Part shown: positions 26,101-37,900 of the stretch, piece by piece | Layout of the letters: the number at the start of each line of letters is the position of its first letter | Position numbering within the stretch: the first letter of the stretch is position 1 | DNA from: Capitulum mitella | Taxonomy: Eukaryota > Arthropoda > Thecostraca > Pollicipedomorpha > Pollicipedidae | Direction of reading: 5' to 3' | NCBI GenBank assembly: GCA_030062745.1 | Contig: CP099848.1 | Coordinates: 23,624,378-23,688,377, forward strand | Length of the DNA stretch: 64,000 nt | The notes under the pieces: model-generated | What the model was told of the DNA's origin: nothing | Database searches by the model: none | The model's input: the letters and a program-made list of their open reading frames with translations, nothing else | Program-made: the position numbers and the translations under genes

Positions 26101-29100
26101 GAACAACAGACTCGGGAGCATTCAACGCCGTCCTCTCGCCACGAGAGGCACGAACTGGACCCTTTGTTTTCGACGCCCGGCAGCCTTTCCGCTCTCCGGC
26201 GTCCGACCGCGAGTTTTTCCCACCTGTTTGTCTCGGTTTTTATTCATGTACATGCTCAGCCTCGGTTTTTGTGGACGACGGTCTGGTTTTGTTGTCGTGT
26301 TTAGCTCATTTTTAGTTGCGGTGATTAAAGGGTTGCGGGCTGTTGGGTTGGTGTTGTGCAGAGCGTCAAGGCTGAGTTGCGTGCCGCTCGTGCCGCCGGC
26401 AGAAGTGTTGTCGTGTTACGCTCGTGCTAGCGTTAGGCGCGTCAACCAGTCGCGCTTCCATCATCGCGGTGCGTGTTATCGTGCAACTGACTCGTGGGAT
26501 TACGAGAACAAGGCATTTTACCACTGGGACCGGCTTGTGACTAGCTTGGACTAGTTGCACTTGGACTAGCTTCAGACTCCAGTCACTTCTCCGAAAGCCC
26601 AGACCAAGTTCAGATGATTCGCCAAGTCCCGCGTATTTCCCGCACTCCTTGAGGCCTCATTTGTTGAGGCGCAGTAGGCGACAAAGCCTATGGCCTGTGA
26701 CGCCGTCTCTGTCTGTTGCAGCAAGTGATGAGCATGCCGAAGGACGATCCGAAGCGGCTGGAAAAGTTCAGAGAGTTTGCGGCCATTTACGGACGCTTCG
26801 ACTGCAAAAGGAAAGCCGAGAAGCCCTTGACGCTGCACGAGGTGAGCGAAGCAAGCGGGGAAATATGGGGAGGTAAAACAGGGAAATCCTGAGAAATCCT
26901 CGGCAATCGAACTGTGCGACATGGAAGTCCGCCTTAAAAACAAACAAGTCATTTTGGAGACGCATGCCTGCTGACTTGATGCGTACGCTAGGAAAGCCGA
27001 AAACAGTTTTGCCGAATACGTCGCAGTCCTGCGACTGACGGAAACAGTGTAAGAGGAGGTGAACGCGTACATTATCCAGACAGAGGAGGGCTCCGTCCCT
27101 CCGAGCTGCTGCTGGACTCGGCGCTGGTGTCTCGCTCATCTGCCGGCACCAGCCCTGAGCCGACCGTCTCGCCGCCGCCAGGTCTCGGTGAACGAGGCGG
27201 CGGCCCACATCTGCATGCAGGTGCCGGCCCTGCTGACGCGCAGGGACGAGCTGTTTCCGCTGGCCAGGCAGGTGGTCCGGCACTCCGGCTACCAGTACTC
27301 CAAGGGACACTCCAGGTGGGCGCCAGCCGCGCGGTGCGCGAGACCGGGGCGGGGTCGAGCGTGTTTCGATTGCCGATTGCCGCGAACGCAGCTTACTGGC
27401 CTTTTAGATCTGTACCGACTTTTGTTTTTTGCGCATTGCACTTCTGCACCCATCCATCAGGCATGTTTTGTGCGCATTGGAGCCGTAGCTGATAAACATA
27501 TCACGGCCGACCAGACGTTCATGCAGTTTATTAACACCAGTGAACACATGATCCGTATCAGCACATATCAGCCAGGGACGCAAGTCCGTCTATCGGCCGG
27601 CTGCTGACCGACGCCATTTCCAGGTCCCAGGGGGCGCAGGGCTTCTCCCCGCGGGACTTCCCGACCGCCGACGACGGCGGCGGCGGCAAACGCCCCCGGC
27701 TCGACTCCGACTCCCTGTCGGACGAGCCGCGAGACGGCGACTGGCGGAGGAGGCAGGTGAGTCGCGTGCTGGTGCGCACGGACTGTGGAACCCCTTCAGC
27801 CGTCTGTGTGAGGATTGTATGGCTCAGGAGTGAGACAGGATCGCTATGGAACTTGTCTGCATCATTGGAGAACCTGCATTTAACAGGAGGTGTGGGTTTT
27901 TTTGAACATTGGACATGCTAAAAGAAGGCTATGTCAATCACCAGTCATGCGTTGCGTGAACAACCATTTTTTTTTTTATCACCGAAAGTACTTTCATTGC
28001 TTTTCTGACGGTGCCGTGGTTCTGATCTCTTCGGTCCTCCTGATACCCCCTGCTGGTGAGTCTTTCCAGCACCCCCTGGATCTGCAGCTGGCCTGCCCGA
28101 CACCCCACCGTATGCGTGTGTGTGGAGCCCGTCCGCCGCCCGCCGGCCGTCACCCGGCCGGACGCCGTCCCCAGGAGCGGCTGGAGCAGATCGCCGACGA
28201 GCTGCACCAGCTGCAGGAGCGCGGCGAGGAGCTGCGCGGCGCCACCCAGCGCGTGGAGCGCGGCCGCGACGCCGAGGCGCTGAGCGCGCTCCGGCTCCAG
28301 ATGGACAGCGTGCAGGACAAGGAGCGCCGCCTGGTCCTGGAGCAGACCGACCTCATCAGCCAGAACAAACAGTGAGTCGGCCGTTAGAGCTCGGCCCCGG
28401 TTGTCACCCAGTGGCTGTTCCATTGCTCTTTGAAGGAGTTCGGAGGAAGGCGGGACTGGTGAACTTAGAGGAGGTTTGATTGCATTTACCAATGGAACAG
28501 CTGGAGTAGTTCAGAACAGCAGTCAGCATTTTGCCGATGGGTGGAACGTAACAGGCGCGCCACTTTCGGTGACGTTTAACGTCCTCAAACTTAAACCTGC
28601 TTTTGATTTGGAGGAGTCTGGAGGAATTTGGAGGAGCTTGGAGCAGATGGAACTGACTCTGAGAAGCTTTGAGGAGGTTAGAATAGGTTGGAGGAGGTTA
28701 AGGAACAGGCCCTAGGTCTGTGTTTCAGGGGCACATCCGGGATTTACTTACAGGGGGTGGAGGAGCCGGAGCTCAATGTAAACTGAAATCATACGAAAAC
28801 TGCCCACCGGAAGAAGATGCGCAATGGTTTCCACAAAAAATGCGGGCGCAAGGGGGGGGGGGGCCGGGCCCCCAGGGCCCCCTGGTTGCGCCTGTGCTGT
28901 GTTTGGCCGGCGCTGTCCCGGGGCAGTGTTCGGCCGATTGTCTCCGGAGTCTGCGCTTGGCCTCCTCTCTCTGGGATCGGCGTCCGGCCAGCTGTGCCTC
29001 GGGTCATTGCTCGGCCGGCTGTGGGTCAGTGCTGGGCTTGCAGTGTCCTGGATCTGTGATCGGCCGGCTGTTTCCTGGCTTTCTATTCGGCCGGCTGCCT

Positions 29101-31956
29101 GGTGCGCTCGCCCCACCATTTTCCCGGCGCGTGCAGACAGTAAGGGACGGTTCAGATGGCGCACACAAAAAGCGCGCAGCCAGCGCACGAATTTATTGCA
29201 TTTTTTGGTGGCAAGAAAGCTCCGGGTGCTCGAGACAAAAACGGGGCTATCCTAAAAGAAGCCGCGACGAGTCGTCTAGGGGACGTTTTTCTGGGCGGCG
29301 GAGGCTCGCCTCCTGCCGGCTGTGTCGAGGCCAGTCGCCGGCTTTCTGGTTCACCGTCATCGATGGTGTGCCGGTTCACCGTCATCGATACTGTGCCGGT
29401 TCACTGCCGATGACGGATGGCTGGTCCACTGCCATCGATGGCCAACAGGTCCCCTGTCATCGGAAGCGACTGGTTCGCTGTTATCGTCTGAGGGTTGGCT
29501 GACCGTCATCGATAACTGACTGGTTGACTGTCGATAAATGACGAGCTGGCTTCGGTCGGCCAGTTCGGCCGCTCGTGTGAACTGGATGGTTCGTTGTGGT
29601 CAGCACACGACTTCACCAGTATCAACGGCTCGCCAGTTATCGCCAGCGAGACTGGATTTCTCTGATCACCACGCTGGCTCGTTGCTTCCAGCACATCCGT
29701 TTCCTTCGAGCCTTTTTCCGGTTCACTTCAGTGATCACGGTCGGTGTTGTCTGCGCAGCCAAACAGCGTTGTATCGATAAGGAGCAAAAGCGTCTTGCGC
29801 TGGTTGACTGTCCGGCCTCGGCGAGGACTGTCTGCGCCAGCAGACAGCTGTGCCTCATCTCAGGTTCCCGGCGTTGTCTATGCAGCCAGACAGCACTGGG
29901 CCATCGTTGGTTCGCCGTCAGACTTCGGCAGGTGCTGTTTGTGCCATGCGAGAGCTCTGTCTGATCGTCGGTACGGGATACGGCCCCCCGGGCGGATGTC
30001 CGCTGCCGACAGCATTGCATGGTCATCGGTACACGATGCGGCCTCGGCCGGTGCTCTCTGCCGCTTCAGACAACCCTGTCTGATCGCACGGACGCTCAGA
30101 TACACGGCGCTGCGCCGGCGAGTGCCGCCTGCTGCTGCGGCCGGTCGCGTCACCGACGGATGGCGGCCATCGGGAGCGGTTTTTGCTACGAGCAGGCTTG
30201 TCAATTAGATATTTTGAAACCCGGCAAAAACGCTGCGCAGAAGAGGCGGCCAAAAACTGGGCTCTGAATGACCAGCGTCGGATACTGGTGGCGGCTGCAG
30301 TTTTATGGCTTTTTGCCGGCGTTTTTGCGGGCGGAAACTCCGCCGGCCTCGTTCCTTTGTTCATTTTTGTCACTATTACATGTCAAGAGGTCATCGGGAT
30401 GGAAGGGGCTCCGTCACGAGACGTTTGCCTTGCATGCTGCCGCGGCAGAGGAAAAAGCTTCCGCCATCAGTGGTGATCAGATATGTCGACGGGGCCAGAG
30501 CAGAACTGGATTGCCTTAAGCTCCGTAGTGCCCATTGCATGATTTTCGGGCATTGATATCGTGCCGAAAAATGCTGTTGACATGCTGTAGCTTGATGTGT
30601 TTGCCATTAGGAATGTTTGGTTTTTGGCAGGATTGTATTGGCGCAGACCTCGTTCACTTTGTCTTTCCACCTACGTTCGGCCAGAACAGAACTGATCCGT
30701 TCTGGGAAGTGACAATAATGCTGTAAATAATATTTTTGTCAAGTTTCAAAGGCGTAGATGGAATGGTTGTAGAATGGCAGCTGATTGCTAAAATGACTTT
30801 TTTGCACTTGTCTTAATTGTTTATCAATCTGGCGCGCCATACCAATATGATGTTCAATACCAAACGTTCGCTTTTAGTCACAATTATGTTTTTTTTTCGC
30901 AACCGTCTCCGTAGTTATTGTTGCGGAAGCAGCCAACCTTTTGCAAAGTTGAATGGCACCCTTCTCATTGCCCTATGTTGGATGCCATGGTCAATACGCG
31001 AGAAACCATTCTGCGTAGAGCTTTACGTAGAAACGGAACCCTTCAAACACACCAAAAGATGCAAAATCCGGAGATTTTGCGTTAAGGTTACGCAAAACTG
31101 CCGTGATTCCTGAATTTGTAGTCTATTCCGGTATTGTGGTTTTTGACTGGTTTCTCTACAGTTGGAGTAATTTGGAATTGCCTTTGGTGTGTCTGAAGGA
31201 TCCGGTTTTCACGTAAAGCTCGTCGTAAAATGCCCTCTCGCGGATCGTCTATGGTTTATGAGTTACCATGCTTCAGAGCGTAATGGGAAGGGTGCCATGC
31301 AACTTTGCAAAGTTTTGGCTGCTTCCACAAAAGAATGCAGAAACGTCTTCGAAAAAAACTGTGACCAAAAACGAAACCTTGGTTTTTAGCACCTTCATTG
31401 CTGGTCAGATTTGTCAATCATTAAGAAAAGCGAAAAAAATCGTTTTTTTTTTAATTATCAATCGTCATTTGAGAACCATTTCACCTACGCTGTTGAAACA
31501 TGCTAAACATATCATACCAAGAACGGAGATACTACTGTGAAGCTTTCTTTTATTTAGTAGAATTGCAACAATAGTTATTAATAAAAAGTCGGGTACCGTT
31601 TTTTAGGAACTCCCTGTACCATAAATCATAGCTTGAAACTGGTCCTACATAAGTCTTCTTTTTGTAATAAAGGAATATACATAGAACATGTCAGGGCCTT
31701 CATGTATTTTTTTGCGTGAGGCTTACGGTGTAAATTGAGAAAAGCCCAAAAGATGTCATTATTCCGTAATTTTTCCAGAGACTTTATTATTTGTTTTCAG
31801 GCAACGTTTGAAAAGTACATCCAGATGGCTTATTATAGCATAATTCAAACGTGTCGTAGATAATGTTTGTTCAGGTTCAAGTTCGCATTTAACGTGCGAA
31901 TGTGCCACTCAGAGCGCATTGCTGTTGAATCTAGTACTATATGCTTTTATTTGTCG

Positions 31957-31999
<43 letters not shown>

Positions 32000-34900
32000 C
32001 AGCATATATGTCTCTTCCGATAAGGCAGAATCTATCATAGTTTGTCACTATATTTGAATGGGTGGGGATGTAATCCTCGTTAGGTGCTTCCTAACGCTTA
32101 ATTAACGTTCATCATTTTAATTGGTGCAAAAAATGCATTCGACGCAAAAAAACAAGGTGCTGACTTCTGTAAAGAGACATTCCATTTTCGTAATAAGACT
32201 TTTGTCGTCCTATGAAATGTTTTACTTTATGTCCATTTTTTATGATCGTCTCTGGGACTGAGCAGCAGCTCACTCCCAAATGCGACAATTTGCGACCCGC
32301 CTGAAAAGCCGATGTTGCTTTTGTCGTCATTTGTTAATACCTTCCACCGGGGTTTCATCGAATGGAGCCGTCATCCCTGTGCACATATTTCCTTTCTTGT
32401 CTTCAAACACGAACTTTATGGTCTTCGCTCCATTGGCAGCGTATTGCTCCTGGATTGTGCCAGCTGAGGTGAGGGTGCCGTGCGGGGAGGGTTCGCCTGA
32501 CGCTGCGTGACGCGCTGAAAGGAGTCGCCCGTCAACCTCAGCAGGTTATTAGGACACCTTCACCTGGTGTTCCCGGGCAGGTGGGCAGAGAGGGCTCAGA
32601 CTGAGTCACCGGGGTAAACCATGGCTGGCCAGTGAACAGGAAAGGCCGGTTCCATAGGAAAAGTCTGCTTTCATTAGAGTGCAGCTGTGCTCCGGCTGGA
32701 CGCGGCTGCTTCAGGTTTGGAGTATTAACGCCACGCTTCCCTCCCGACATTGACCAGCAGGTCAGCCTCAGAGCCAGAAACACGTTCTGCGCTGTTTGAT
32801 GCTGCAAGCAAAATTATGGCGAACCATCCCATAGGCCGAGCTTCCTTGAATCGACTCCCTTGGCCGGTTTGGCTGTCAGGCCATGCATCTCCCGCAATTG
32901 TTCCGCATCACTCTGTAAGCGGACGGTCCAGGCTTACCGCTCCAGGCATGGTCACGTGCTCCAGGCCCGAAGAGAGCTTGCCACATGTTCAGAATATGCG
33001 CCACAATCCTGCTGCATGCTGGCGGTCTGCAGGGGCCGCCGCCGGTTTAGGTCGGCCCGGCGGGCCCCCGGCTCCGGAGCCGCCGACGGTGCAGGGGCAG
33101 CAGCCGACTATTGATCCCTTTGGTCCCCGGCCCTGCCCGGCCCCCACACAGACATATCGATCGGTTGCAGCCCTTGCAGGACGTCCCGACCCTGCCCGCG
33201 GGCGCCCGCCGAGTCAACGCCCCAGACAGAGGAGAGGGGAGTTTTTTGCCGTCTGGCGGCCGCCGGGGGCGCGGCCGGGCGCGGGGGCCGCCAGGAGCGG
33301 AGAGTGCAGGCCTCCGCGGCCGCCCTCCCGCGCACTGAAGGTCGGCCCGGCGCCGCACAATGGAGTGGGATGGGCGGAGTGGGAGCCGACCGGCCGGCGG
33401 CGGGATGGAGAGTGAAGGGCCCCCGCGTTCGTGTCGGGATGGGGAGTTCCATCTGGCCGTCGTCCCAGTTGTCAGGTCAGCTGACTGTCCCCCGGCGGCC
33501 GGAGTTTAGATCCATACACGCAACTTTCAACAAGACAGAGACGAACAGACGGAGTTGGAAATCAGAGACGATGGCAATCCACAAACTGGGCAACGGCTAT
33601 ACGCCCCCCCCCCATAGGGCGACGAATGGATGTACAGTCCACGAGACGGTTCCGTAAGGGGAGAGGATGCCGCACACGCCTGGAACGCGCCACTCCGACT
33701 GTTTCCGACGTCGTCCCGCTCTGCCGCTGCCGGCGGCGGCTGCGTTCGTCTCGGTGTGGCTGCCGCCGCCGGCATGGCGCCTGTTTACCGGCGGCGGCCG
33801 CGGCCGGCGGCGCCGTCAGCGGCGGCAGGCCGGCGGCCCCGTCCGGCCAGGTGCAGCGGGGGAGGCGTCACCGGCCGGCCGCCTATGAGCGGCCCGGGGT
33901 GGAGCCACCGCCGGCCCGGGCGGCCCGGCGCCGCCTGCCGGGTGGCACTCAACAGGCGGCCGGTACTGGGTCGGCCGGTCGGCGCTGGCGACGCCGGGGC
34001 CGACGCAGGCAGAGCTTTGAACGGCACGCTGTACCGAACGGAACGAGTGGAACGGTGACGCATGCCGCGACCGTCACCGGTACGGTTTCCACTGAGGTGT
34101 TTCCAAAGCCTTTTTGAATTTTCTTGAATTCCTTGACTCTGTCAATTGAATTTCGTGACAAAATGGCTATATCATGAACCTTCGTGACATAACAGCAGTT
34201 GCTTTATTCGGCATCTCTTTTTAAACTTGTCCGTTGCACGCCAACACTCGAGAATCCAGAAATTCCTCCGACCGAAGCGAATAATTCCTCCCACCGAAGC
34301 GAGGGGTTATCGAGCTCAGGCAATGGACGTTCCCGCGTTTTCCATCTGCACCGGGTAGAGTGCAGCACCGCCCAAAGTCGGCTTCCTCTCCAGAACCGGA
34401 CGGCGCAGTCCCTGCACATAAAACCTTCAATGTAGTATTCGTTTTCCTTCCCAGCTTCTGCTGGACGGCAGGCAAAAAGGCATTGATTTGTGACGGGACA
34501 GATGGTGTTAGCATTGGCAAAAAAACCTCTCTGTGGTTGCTCGTTCCCTCTGCATTCCGTTCAGCCGACCGAATGCTGCCTTGAACGTGCGTCTTTCCAG
34601 GTGTGGCCCGGAACACTAGAATTTTTACCGTGGGAAGTTTAATAGCCTGCAAGACGCGTCGAGTCGTGTCTCTTCCTTTCCTTCCATCCAGTCTTGCGGA
34701 AACCGTATCATATTTGTCGATTTGCATTCTTTTGAGAGGGCCCTGATCCACCCAGTGTTGATTTGCCCCCCCCCCCAATGTTGCTGTGGGCCCCCAATAT
34801 TTTCTGCCGGTTTTAAAGGGAAATGAGTAATAATTACGAAAAGAACGGCCGCAATAGATAAGGGATAGGCAGAAAGGAAAGAATAAAGTCTAAAGCGATG

Positions 34901-37900
34901 GATCTAGCCGTCTTTTTATCTTCTATCTACATTTATACCTATATACCTTGGGATAAATCAGATTTTTTAATTGATAAATAGTAACAGAGCAACATATATG
35001 TTTCCTTAGGTGAAAACAAAGTGGGCTAAATCCGTTGAGAAACCCACATTTGAGGGGGGTTGGGTTGTCGGGCCTTCGTCTCGCCCCCCACCCCTCCATC
35101 ATTCGCAGAAAATTGACGCCCCGAACCGTATCCACTGTGCTTGATCACGGGCAATCACAGTTTACGTGGTTCGCGGAAGGTCTCTTGTATATAGGGCATT
35201 GCATTTAGTTGTTTCATTTGACTTTTGACAAATAAGCCCTAGGTGACGAGGAGAACAAAAATGAACAGACCGGCATTGGTGCAATGCAAGCTCCAGAAAG
35301 AGAATCACGAAGAGGAAGTAAGTCACTCACGCCAAGTTTCGGCCGTGCACATGAGCCGTCTTCAGACGTCCGTGAAGCTAAGATTAGGGAAGATAAAGGC
35401 AGGGGCGCAAGAACTCCTCCACAGTTGGGGGGAGGCTGAGTTCTTTTGGCTGAGTTCTTTCCAGTTAACGCCCATAGGGTCAGTGTTAAATTTCAAGAAA
35501 ATGGGGCTGCCCTCTGCCCCCCCCCCCCCGCTCCCCGCGTCCTTGGATAAAGGACTGATCAGAAGTAGCATTAGCCTTTCTTTGAAGCCGGCCGTTATCC
35601 GGACCTGCATTCCTGTATCTTACCTTTCTCCAACACCTGAAGATGGCTTATGGCCGAGAATTGGCGTGAGCGGCTCACTTCCCTTCGTGATATTTCTGGA
35701 ACCTGCATGACACCGAGGTCAGCCATTTCGCCTTTGTTCTTCTCGTCTGAGATTACCCAGGGCTCATCTGGTCAAAGCAAAGTATTGTTCAGTGTAGTGT
35801 TCTGACGAAAAGACAGGGCTTTGCAGCCCTGTCTTTTCCGTAACACGGGAACATTTCTTTAATGAAAGTCGAGCGCGCCGCCGTAATGGGCTCACTGAGG
35901 TCGTCTTGCACGGCGGCGGAAGCGCAAAAACGGGCGATCCGCTGTTCGGGCGAACCGAAGCATCCACAGCGGCCACAAGGGCGCGTATTTTCATCCCGCG
36001 GCGCACTCCTCTTCGCCTAGTCAACCCACTCGGGCTGACGTCGGAATCGTGAGAATAGCTTACGTGTTGAGAAAGGTCGTTTTCCGGGCAGCACAGACGT
36101 GGGTGGTGTGACTGGGTCGAGCCCGTGCGGCGACGCTCAGTGGGGCCTGAGCGTCTCCTCTGTTGGCTCTTGAGCTTTTAAATCGACGCGGAGAAGGCTG
36201 GGCCCTTGACTGTGCCGCCAATGCGATGCTGCCGTTTTCCGCTGCGTCTGTGCTCTGGGTCGGTTTTGGAGCTGCCGTCCTGCCGCTGCCGTGCTGTTGC
36301 GCTGTTTTCGCCTGCCGCTGGGCTGTTTCGGCCTGCTGCCTTGTTGCTGTCCTGCTGCGGTGGGGCTGTTCTGCTGCTGAGCTGCTGTCGTCCTGGAAAA
36401 GCAGGGCTCCTGCTGTCCTCCTGCTGAGCTGTCGCGGCGCTGCTGTTGTGTTGCCGTGGTGTTGCTGCGGTGCTGCTGCAGTACCGCTGTGCAGGGGTGT
36501 CAACTTGCATTTTTTTGCGGGGACCATGCGCACCCCTCCATGTGGATCTGGACCCACCAAAAGTGCTTTTAGCCCTCCCGCCTCCCAATGCTTCCTGCTA
36601 GTTTGAACAAGGGGGACATAGTTTGTTTTTTGGTAAACGGTCACCAAAAATACAAGTAAATATTGCCGTTGATCAAAATAAAATGGGCTAAATCCGTGGA
36701 ATCCTCAGCTACCGCCCCTCCTGTCATTTACACGGAACGATTTCCCTGCTGCTATGGTCCTGCTGTTCTGCTGTTGTCCTGCCACCGAGCCGCCGCGGTG
36801 CGCCCGCTGCGCGGCTATGGTGCTGCCTGGTGCTGCCTGGTGCCGCCGCGGTGCGGCTGTGGCGCCGCTGCGGCGCTGCTGTGGAGCTGCTGTGCCGTCG
36901 CTGTGACGTCCCTGCACCGTTCTCCCGGCACGCGGCCGGCGACAATTACGGCGGCAGCGCGGCTGCGGGCACCTGCCGGCCGGCCGACTGGTCCGCGACT
37001 TTTTCGGCGCGCGCGACACGCATTAGCGCCGGCTGCCGGCCGGCCGGGCCGCAGCCGCCGTTTTTGCCGCGCCGGCCGCCGTTTTTGCCGCACGAGGTCT
37101 GAGCGCGCCACGCCGAGCAAAAACGGCGCGAAAAACGGCCGCCAAAAACCGAACTGGACCTGGTCGTATTCCCCTCCGCGACCGTTACGGTATGCAAATC
37201 CTGGAGCGTGGCGGGAGCGCGACCGACGGAGGGCGTGTGACCGGCGCAGCCCGGCCCCGTGACCCCGTCAGAGTGTGTGACTGCCCGTCTGTGCCTCTGC
37301 TACCCGGTCAGGGTATGTTACCGACCAGCTTGGTCGCCTGGGAGTGGTGGAACCTCTGTGGAGATGGGGGAGGACAAACCCGATTTTTATTTTGTTTCTT
37401 TTCATACAACGTCATACCGTTAATATTAAACGTTGCCCAAAGTTGGGGCAGCTGCCCCCCTGCCCCCCCCCGGCTCCATCGCCCCTGTGGCTGCCTGTGA
37501 CCTGGTCTGAGTGTGTGACTGCCCGTCTGTGCCTCTGGTACCCGGTCAGGGTATGTTACCGACCGGCTTGGCCGCCGGTGACCTGGCCCGAATGTGTGAC
37601 ACACTTGCCAAGCAAGACACACACACTCGCTCGTGTGGCCGCCTGTGGCCTGGCCTGAGTGTGTGACGGGTACTTCCTGGCTCCATGCCTCCTTGTCAGT
37701 GTGTGACTGGCCCAGCTTGCTCCTGTGACCCCGTCAGGGTGTGTGGACGGCCCGGTCCGGCCCCTGTGACGGAGTCAGGACGTGAACAGGGCCGGTGAGG
37801 TCTCGCCGTTTCCATCACAAACGCGGAGATCCTGTGACAGTTTCTGTTTAAAATCCTTCCACTGCATGTCTAAGCGAGGGACCGCCGATGTTTAGTACCA

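Noticed and set aside
35808-35837. Rho-independent terminator
   Set aside because: The hairpin looks like one, but the window is eukaryotic and no polymerase of that type applies.
36060-36647. 195-codon - strand frame
   Set aside because: It translates the CTG-type repeat into Gln/Ala/Ser-rich text.
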